Assembly (NCBI GenBank): GCA_964641415.1
Contig: CAZXMW010000015.1
Span: forward strand, 1 to 64,000
Length of the DNA: 64,000 nt
Direction: 5' to 3'
Source: JAHECW01 sp964641415
Lineage (GTDB): Bacteria; Acidobacteriota; Thermoanaerobaculia; Thermoanaerobaculales; Sulfomarinibacteraceae
Below, piece after piece: positions 53,201 through 64,000 of the stretch (position 1 is the first letter of the stretch; every line of letters starts with the position of its first letter). Below the pieces are notes generated by a model. It searched no databases, was not told where the DNA came from, and saw only the letters and a program-made list of their open reading frames with translations. A program made the position numbers and the translations under genes.

Positions 53201-54154
53201 TCACACCTCCCGGGCCGCAGCCGGCCCCGGGGCGCAGTCCGCGGTCGTCAAGCGGACGAAGACGTCCTCGAGGGTGGTCTGCTCCGGCGTCAGGCCGAGC
53301 AGCACCCAGCCGCGCTCCACGGCGAGACGGAACACCGCCTCCCGCGGGTCGCTGCCGGTCTCGTGCTCGACAACGAACCGCTCCCCCCCCCGTGGCGTCA
53401 CCGCCACCACCCCGACGAGCCGGCCGAGAGCCTCGGCGGCGGCGGTGCCCGCGCCCGACAGCTCGACCTCGATCGAGGGGTTGCCGAGCAGCTTCGAGCG
53501 CAGGGCGTCGGGTGTGCCGTCGGCGACGATCCGGCCGCGGTCGATGATGAAGACCCGCTCGCAGACCTGCTCGACCTCGGGCAGGATGTGGGTCGACAGC
53601 ACCACAGTGTGATCGCGGCCGAGCTCGGTGATGAGCTCCCGGACCTTGATGATCTGGTTCGGGTCGAGCCCGACGGTGGGCTCGTCGAGGATGAGCACCG
53701 GCGGAGCGTGGATCAGCGCCGCCGCGAGCCCGACCCGCTGCCGGTAGCCCTTGGACAGGGTGCCGATGACCTGACGGCGGACATCGGCCAACATGCAACG
53801 CTCGAGGACGTAGGCAAGCCGGTCGGTGAGCTGTGAGCGGGCGACCCCCTCGAGGTCGGCACGGAACCTCAGGTACTCGTCGACCCGGAGCTCGGGGTAC
53901 AGGGGAACGTTCTCCGGCAGGTAGCCGATGGCGCGTCGCAGGGCCACCGGATCGTCGTCGAGATCGACTCCGGCAACCACCACCCGACCGGTGGTCGGCG
54001 GCAGGAAACCGGTGATCATCCTCATGGCCGTGGTCTTGCCGGCGCCGTTGGGCCCGAGAAATCCGAGAACCTGGCCCTCGGGCACGAAGAAGGACAGGCC
54101 GTCGACCACCGGCGTGTCGACGTACGTCTTGCCGAGATTCTCGACCTCGATCAT
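53201..54154 (-). CDS. ABC transporter ATP-binding protein
   Basis: 317 residues. Walker A GPNGAGKTT, Q-loop, signature LSKGYRQRVGLA, Walker B VLILDEPTVGLD and a switch His (STHILPEVEQV) are intact, followed by a C-terminal extension of about 90 residues typical of ABC-2 ATPases. It is the first gene of a four-gene transporter operon (ATPase, permease, GldG-like, DUF4340). GGGAG precedes the ATG at 54154. Confidence 0.96.
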   Translation of the reverse strand: MIEVENLGKTYVDTPVVDGLSFFVPEGQVLGFLGPNGAGKTTAMRMITGFLPPTTGRVVVAGVDLDDDPVALRRAIGYLPENVPLYPELRVDEYLRFRADLEGVARSQLTDRLAYVLERCMLADVRRQVIGTLSKGYRQRVGLAAALIHAPPVLILDEPTVGLDPNQIIKVRELITELGRDHTVVLSTHILPEVEQVCERVFIIDRGRIVADGTPDALRSKLLGNPSIEVELSGAGTAAAEALGRLVGVVAVTPRGGERFVVEHETGSDPREAVFRLAVERGWVLLGLTPEQTTLEDVFVRLTTADCAPGPAAAREV

Positions 54155-54294
54155 CGCTGTGCTCCCAGCATCCGGGAGGCGCACCCCGCTTCCCGGGCGA
54201 GTCGGTCGCTCATCCGCGAACGATAAGCAAGACCGGTGCCGGATTCAAGTTCTCGCCACATGACCGGCACCGAACCGCCCGCGCCGTTCTGACG

Positions 54295-54918
54295 CTACGG
54301 GGTGTCGCGGACCGGCGTCACGATGAGCATCAGTGTCGTCGAACCAAGCGTGAACTCGTCCTGGTGGCCGAGCCGGCACTGCAGTACCCGCTCCCCCTCG
54401 ACCCAGGTGCCGTTGGTTGCGCCGAGATCGGTGATGCTGACCTCCGCTTCCCGCACCTCGAGCGCCGCGTGCCGGCGCGACACCTCGGAGTCACGCAGCT
54501 GGATGTCCATCGCGGAACCGCGACCGAGAAAGACCCGCGGCTTGTGAATCTGAAAAACCGTCCCGGCCTGGTCGCCCGCGATGACCGCCAACGAGTAGCG
54601 CTGGTTGGCGGGCAACGGCGGAAGCGCCTCGTCGAGGTTGACCGCGGGTGCGCCCGGCGCCGGTGTCGAGGAGCCCGGCAGCGGCGGCTCGACCCCCGAC
54701 AGGTCGAGCTCCAAGGTCGTCCCGGTCTCCCGGGTGAGCTCGACGTCGGTGGAGTCGTTCTCCCCCTCGACCGGAGTCGCCAGGGCCGCGACGGCCGGGT
54801 TCTGGGTTTCGAAGGTCAATCCGCAGGACGTGCACTTGACGCGCTTCGACGGCGCGCCGTCGAAGCGCCGCTCGTCGTATCGGTAGCGCGTCTCACACTC
54901 TGGGCAGGTGATGATCAC
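54295..54918 (-). CDS. Zinc-ribbon (MJ0042-type) and FHA-domain protein
   Basis: 207 residues. An N-terminal zinc ribbon (CPEC and CTSC) of the MJ0042 type is followed by a Pro/Gly/Glu linker (about 45-105) and an FHA domain (about 110-200) with GRGSAMDIQL, SRRHAALEV and TNGTWVEG. The FHA fold binds phosphothreonine peptides, so the protein probably takes part in Ser/Thr kinase signalling, though no such kinase is in the window. Confidence 0.9.
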   Translation of the reverse strand: MIITCPECETRYRYDERRFDGAPSKRVKCTSCGLTFETQNPAVAALATPVEGENDSTDVELTRETGTTLELDLSGVEPPLPGSSTPAPGAPAVNLDEALPPLPANQRYSLAVIAGDQAGTVFQIHKPRVFLGRGSAMDIQLRDSEVSRRHAALEVREAEVSITDLGATNGTWVEGERVLQCRLGHQDEFTLGSTTLMLIVTPVRDTP

Positions 54919-54969
54919 AACGACCTCCGGGGCACCATCATGATATCAGCCTCGACGTCCCGGGGCCGA

Positions 54970-57048
<2,079 letters not shown>

Positions 57049-57388
57049 GGACTACCTCCAACCCGAGGCGGCGGGCCGTCCGTATGGTAGCGCAGCGCCG
57101 CCCCCGCGTCCGAATCCGAATCCGATTCCGACACCGCGTCCGAATCCGAATCCGATTCCGACACCGCGTCCGATGACAGCATCAGCAAGCAGCGGCAGCG
57201 ATCAGCGTCACCTCAAAAACCCCGACGGGCGCGCCTCCGGCGGACGTGCCATCTTCACACCTTTTTCACCGTGTCGATCCGGCCGGCAATCTGCTGCCGA
57301 CAAGTGTGAAGGTGGCAATCTCCGTGCCTCCACGCCGAGCATTGGTCCGCATTCCCACAACGCTGATCGGCGGGCGAGGACGCCGGGC
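57049..57388. other. 340-base gap with 30-bp tandem repeat
   Basis: Between the S9 peptidase start and the anti-sigma-like gene end. It holds the repeat at 57105-57174. The rest shows no gene. The promoter of the peptidase gene should lie here, but no convincing pair of hexamers is visible. Confidence 0.5.
57105..57174. repeat. 30-bp tandem repeat built of hexamers
   Basis: Two identical 30-bp units (57105-57134 and 57135-57164), each made of five six-base words of TCCGAA/TCCGAT type, then a 10-base partial third unit. It belongs to the same hexamer class as the arrays at 42895 and 45061. Confidence 0.92.
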
Positions 57389-57976
57389 CTACGTCCGAGG
57401 GTCCCAGCCGCTCAGGTCGCCGGTCTCGAAACTGTCGGCCGACAGGACTTCGCCGGCGGACGCTTCGTCCCCGGCCGCGGCGGCGGGCGGATCAGCCGCG
57501 GTCGCAGCCACGAGCCGCGTCGGCTGGTGGCGCGTCGGCGACGGTGATTCGTCAGTCGCTCTGTCAGGCTCTGACGCCACCTCGCTCTGCATGAGAGAAG
57601 CCACCTCGATCGGATCCTCGAAGCCGAGGGTCGAGATCGCCGCCGTTCGTTCAGGCACCGTGGCGTCGGTGTCCGCCGGTCGCTGGGCCAGCCACAGGGA
57701 CGCGACTCCAAGCGTCATCACCACGGTGGCGGCCGCTGCCATCCAACCGGTCCGGCGCGACGGCCGAGGCAGCTCGACCCGGCCGAGGGCATCGGCCACG
57801 GCGCCGTCGACCACCGCCGCCACCTCGCCGTCGAGCTCCGCCCGCCACCAGGCGTGGCAGACCAAACAGCGGTCGCGAACCGACTCCGCCTCGGCGGCGC
57901 CGGCGTCGTCAAGACGCCCCAGCGCGAGGTCGAGAACCAGTCGTCCGTGGTCGGGGCAATCAGGTGCGTACATCAT
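57389..57976 (-). CDS. Anti-sigma-factor-like membrane protein
   Basis: 195 residues. A short N-terminal Cys/His region (CPDHG, then CLVCHAWW near 37-44) resembles a degenerate zinc-binding anti-sigma domain. One membrane helix (about 80-97) is followed by an extracytoplasmic, disordered, Pro/Ala/Ser/Glu-rich part. The last residues read DSFETGDLSGWDPRT. It lies 50 bases after the ECF sigma gene, which supports an anti-sigma role. ATG 57976 with GGAG upstream; a second ATG follows directly. Confidence 0.7.
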   Translation of the reverse strand: MMYAPDCPDHGRLVLDLALGRLDDAGAAEAESVRDRCLVCHAWWRAELDGEVAAVVDGAVADALGRVELPRPSRRTGWMAAAATVVMTLGVASLWLAQRPADTDATVPERTAAISTLGFEDPIEVASLMQSEVASEPDRATDESPSPTRHQPTRLVAATAADPPAAAAGDEASAGEVLSADSFETGDLSGWDPRT

Positions 57977-58026
57977 GCATCTCCATTGATCAGGACGCGC
58001 CGGCGGCCTTTGGGTAACGGTCGACG

Positions 58027-58599
58027 TCATCCGCCCGTCCTGAGCTCGTCGAGGCGAAGTCGAAGCCGCTTCCGGACCCGCATCAGCCGCATCTTGAGCG
58101 CGCCCTGGGTCAGATCCAGACGCCGGGCCATCGTCTCGATGGTCTCGCCGTTGGCCCGTGCCACAAGGAGCTCGACGACCTCGGAGTCCTCGCTGTCGAG
58201 GGCGGTCAGCATGAGCCGGATCTCGGCGATCCGCTCGGCGTGCGAGTGAGGGTCGTCCTCCGATTCGACCCGGATCGCGGCGTCGAGCTCGTCCTCCCGA
58301 CGAACCGCCAGACGGCGCAGGTGGTCGCGCGCCGAGTTGGCGGCGATCCGCCGCAGCCAGGCCGTGAAGCTCCTCGCGTCGATGAGCCGATCGAGCTGCG
58401 TCCACGCCTTCAACGCGACGTCCTGAGCCAGGTCCTGGGCGGTCTCCCGTTGCCGAACTCCGCACGCGACAAGGGTCGACGTGATTGCACTGCGGTGGCT
58501 GTTCAGCAGCTCGGTGAACGCGCGTTCGTCTCCGCTTCGGGCGCGCCTGACGAGCGCTGCCGTCGCCTCCCAGTCTCTCGAGTTGCCGGTTCCCGCCAT
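58027..58599 (-). CDS. ECF-type RNA polymerase sigma factor
   Basis: 190 residues. Sigma region 2 (AFTELLNSHRSAI to DLAQDVALKAW and FTAWLRRIAANSARDHLRR) and region 4 (LVARANGETIETMARRLDLTQGALKMRLMRVRKRLR) are clear. It should direct RNA polymerase to a small regulon when released by the downstream anti-sigma-like protein. It is divergent from carA across 67 bases. Confidence 0.92.
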   Translation of the reverse strand: MAGTGNSRDWEATAALVRRARSGDERAFTELLNSHRSAITSTLVACGVRQRETAQDLAQDVALKAWTQLDRLIDARSFTAWLRRIAANSARDHLRRLAVRREDELDAAIRVESEDDPHSHAERIAEIRLMLTALDSEDSEVVELLVARANGETIETMARRLDLTQGALKMRLMRVRKRLRLRLDELRTGG

Positions 58600-58666
58600 C
58601 TCGGTTCAGAATACGACAGTCGAGCGCATGCGCCCGGCAAAGACCGTGGTACTCTCCAGTCCCAGG

Positions 58667-59829
58667 ATGACAGACAACCTGCGGCTTCCACGACAGCTCG
58701 ACCATCCTCGGTCTGCCCACCTCGTGCTGTCCGACGGCACCACGTTCACGGGTTTCGCGGCCGGCGCCCGCACGGTCGTCGACGGCGAGGTGGTGTTCAA
58801 CACCGCCATGACCGGCTACCAGGAGATGCTGACCGACCCGTCCTACCACGGTCAGATCCTGTGCCTGACCGCATCGCACGTCGGCCAGGTCGGGACCAAC
58901 GCCATGGACGCCGAGTCGGACCAGGTGTGGGCGCGGGCTCTGGTCGTCCAGGATCTGGACGTCGAGCCGTCGTCCTGGCGCTTTGAGGTCGACACCGACG
59001 AATGGCTGACCCGGAACGGCATCGCCGTCGGCTGGGGTTTCGACGTGCGCTCCATCGTCCGCCACATTCGGACCGCCGGCGCGGTACCGGGGGTGCTTGC
59101 CACCGACACAACGCCGCCAGAGGCCCTCGTCGACCGGGCGCGAACCGCCCGCGGCACCGACGGCCGCGATCTCGCCCACGAGGTCGCGTGCGGCGAGGCC
59201 TATGCGTGGGATCGAATGCCGTGGCGGTCGCCGTCCGATCCTGCGCCCGACCCATCGGCGGCCGACCGCCCCCCGGTGGCGGTCGTCGACTACGGCGTCA
59301 AGCGCTCGATCCTCCGCCGACTGGTTGCCGAGCAGCTCAGGGTGCGGGTGCTGCCGCCCACGGTGTCGGCCGAGGAGGTCCTCGCTGACGGCCATGCCGG
59401 GGTCGTGCTGTCCAACGGTCCGGGCGACCCGGCCGCGGTGGCCGGCGCCTCAGATCTCATCGACGGGCTCATCGGCCGAATCCCGGTGCTCGGGATCTGT
59501 CTCGGCTGTCAGCTGCTCGGGCTGACCCTCGGCGGCCGCACGGTCAAGCTGCCGTTCGGCCACCATGGCGGCAACCACCCGGTCCGCGAGCTCGGCTCCA
59601 ACCGGGTGCTCATCACGTCGCAGAACCACAACTACGCGGTCGAGGAGTCATCGCTGCCGCGCGAGGTCGAGGTCACCCACATCAACCTGACCGACAGCAC
59701 GCTCGAGGGCCTCGCTCTGCCCCGGGCGGGCGTCGAGGCAGTTCAGTTTCACCCCGAGGCGGGCCCCGGGCCCAACGACGCCGCGGCCCTGTTCGCCCGC
59801 TTCGCCGCGCGCTGCCGGAAGCACGGCGC

Positions 59830-59833
<4 letters not shown>
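58667..59833 (+). CDS. carA: Carbamoyl-phosphate synthase small subunit
   Basis: 388 residues. The CarA N-terminal domain (LVLSDGTTFTGFAAGA, GEVVFNTAMTGYQEMLTDPSY) is followed by a class I glutamine amidotransferase with nucleophile Cys in GICLGCQLLG and the HPE of VQFHPEAGPG. It hydrolyses glutamine and feeds ammonia to CarB for arginine and pyrimidine synthesis. CCAGG lies directly before the ATG; its end overlaps carB as GTGA. Confidence 0.97.
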
Positions 59834-63057
<3,224 letters not shown>

Positions 63058-63060
63058 GTC

Positions 63061-63088
63061 AACCGCGAAGGCGCCAAGGTCGCCAAGC
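63061..63088. repeat. AACCGCGAAG-type intergenic element
   Basis: AACCGCGAAGGCGCCAAGG followed by TCGCCAAG, three bases after the carB stop. It is a relative of the element at 46901-46939. Such strings recur beside gene ends in many genomes; their role is unknown. Confidence 0.45.
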
Positions 63089-63149
63089 ATCACAACACGA
63101 GAACCGACGGCCCTCCGAAATCCAACCGCCATCTCGGCGCTCCAGGCGC

Positions 63150-64000
63150 CTAGTACAGACTCGTCAGCCGGTACTCGGCGAGCAGACGGGCGTCGATGAG
63201 ATCGTACGAGCTGCCCTCGAGCCGGAAGTACTGCGGGCCGATGACGTAATTTCGCTCGATGTCCCGAACGACCCAGTCCGGGTCCGCGAGAACACGGATC
63301 GGCTCCGCGATCAGGCTGTAGCTGATGAACCGGAGATCGTCCCCGGTGCCGAGGGCAGCGTCCGGCCCGGCCGAGGTCAGCTCGAGCCGGAGCCAGTCGC
63401 CGTTCCCGAGCTCGGGACGATCGACGGTGTGGAAGCGGGCCTGCAGGCCGAGCTCGAAATCGCGCGCCACCTCCGGGTCGTCCCGCCAGTCGTCACCGCG
63501 CTCGATGATTCTGGTCTCGACCCGGTAGTCGCGGCCCCAGCCGTCGACCTGGCGGACCTCATACAGCTCGCGCACCGACCCCGGCGCCATGTCTGTGTCG
63601 GCGCCGAAGAAGACCAGCGGAATCCAGCCGCGGACGTTCATGGTCGACTTCGGGGCGAGTCGAGTCGCCCAGTCGTCCGAGAAGTCGAAGGCCTCGAGCT
63701 CGCGCACCGCGTGGCGCGAAACGGCGGCGCCGATCTCGTGCATCCGATGGATGGTGACGAGCTCGGCGGCCCGGCCTTCATCGCCGAAGGCCATCCAGCG
63801 CAGGGTGGTCGGCAGGTCCGGTCCGGGCCCGGTGTCGCGCAGCCGGGCGAAACCGAGCACCGGCAGCAGGATCAGAGCGCCGTACACCACCACCCGCCAA
63901 CCTCCCGAGGCGAACTGCTGGACGAGCGACCGGCGCGGCGACGACGCCAGGGCGGCGGTCAGATCCCAACCGCACTCGGAACAGATCGTCGTGCGCGGCG
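63150..64000 (-). CDS. Zinc-ribbon membrane protein, 5' end outside window
   Basis: The reading frame continues to the window edge without a start, so 282 residues are visible and the N-terminus is missing. The first visible residues, TTICSECGWDL, are the second half of a zinc ribbon (CxxC); one membrane helix follows (WRVVVYGALILLPVLGFARL). The remainder is an extracytoplasmic alpha/beta domain (about 230 residues) with no motif I recognise. An internal GTG at 63893 could be mistaken for a start. Gene neighbours beyond the edge are unknown. Confidence 0.75.
   Translation of the reverse strand, partial: PRTTICSECGWDLTAALASSPRRSLVQQFASGGWRVVVYGALILLPVLGFARLRDTGPGPDLPTTLRWMAFGDEGRAAELVTIHRMHEIGAAVSRHAVRELEAFDFSDDWATRLAPKSTMNVRGWIPLVFFGADTDMAPGSVRELYEVRQVDGWGRDYRVETRIIERGDDWRDDPEVARDFELGLQARFHTVDRPELGNGDWLRLELTSAGPDAALGTGDDLRFISYSLIAEPIRVLADPDWVVRDIERNYVIGPQYFRLEGSSYDLIDARLLAEYRLTSLY

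Noticed and set aside
57389..59395. A 668-residue protein reading through the anti-sigma-like gene
   Set aside because: The upstream two thirds is antisense to the sigma factor and carA; only the last 195 codons have a ribosome site and gene-like content.

Overview
The window is GC-rich chromosomal DNA from a Gram-negative, probably anaerobic bacterium with a respiratory chain of the kind found in sulfate reducers. A 16-haem HmcA-type cytochrome, HmcB, HmcC and HmcD homologues and Tmc-like and DsrMK-like modules lie together. An OmpH/Skp-like protein implies an outer membrane. The gene mix (several receiver-only regulators, an S9 peptidase, a short C-terminal FETGDLSGW motif, intergenic hexamer arrays) would suit Acidobacteriota of the Thermoanaerobaculia type better than a classical Desulfovibrio. 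That placement is inference; there is no rRNA here to test it.

Region 1 (1-22.9 kb) is a redox supercluster, nearly all on the minus strand. In transcription order: a 74-aa Cys/His-containing ORF, an FAD protein fused to HdrD-type CCG domains, a NuoG-like subunit, a NuoE/NuoF-like subunit, a receiver/kinase pair, a DsrM-like cytochrome b, a DsrK-like Fe-S protein, a relic segment, TmcD-, TmcC- and TmcB-like proteins, HmcA, HmcB, HmcC, HmcD, then receiver, HEAT and receiver proteins, with a PAS histidine kinase converging on them from the plus strand. Two textbook sigma-54 promoters (10568-10583 and 22895-22910) head the TmcD-HmcD run and the FAD/NuoG/NuoF run. A sigma-54 activator of the NtrC family lies 8 kb beyond the cluster, and a broken fragment of another sits just behind the first promoter. 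Read together, the cluster could move electrons between periplasmic cytochromes, the quinone pool and a cytoplasmic NAD(H)/FAD/disulfide-type module. Every catalytic subunit of the cytoplasmic module is altered from its relatives, so its substrate is unknown.

Region 2 (22.9-38.6 kb, minus strand) holds a DsbA-like protein, recA with its own sigma-70 promoter, an LTA-synthase-like sulfatase with Ig-like N-terminal domains, an OmpH-like chaperone, an OmpR-type regulator, a PAS-Fis protein without a working AAA+ core, a 71-aa protein, the NtrC-type activator, ligA, pcnB, a secreted Ig-like protein and a histone-deacetylase-family hydrolase.

Region 3 (38.7-46.9 kb) holds a membrane protein, nrdR and lon in a tightly coupled plus-strand operon, then UDP-glucuronate decarboxylase, a tRNA-Asn with clear promoter and terminator, a DUF3891 protein and a glutamate-dehydrogenase-family gene.

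Region 4 (47-64 kb) holds a PEP/pyruvate-binding protein, a Gld-like ABC transporter operon, a zinc-ribbon FHA protein, an S9 peptidase, an ECF sigma/anti-sigma pair, carAB and a zinc-ribbon membrane protein cut by the window edge. I saw no rRNA, CRISPR array, transposase or phage gene. Simple hexamer arrays occupy several intergenic gaps.
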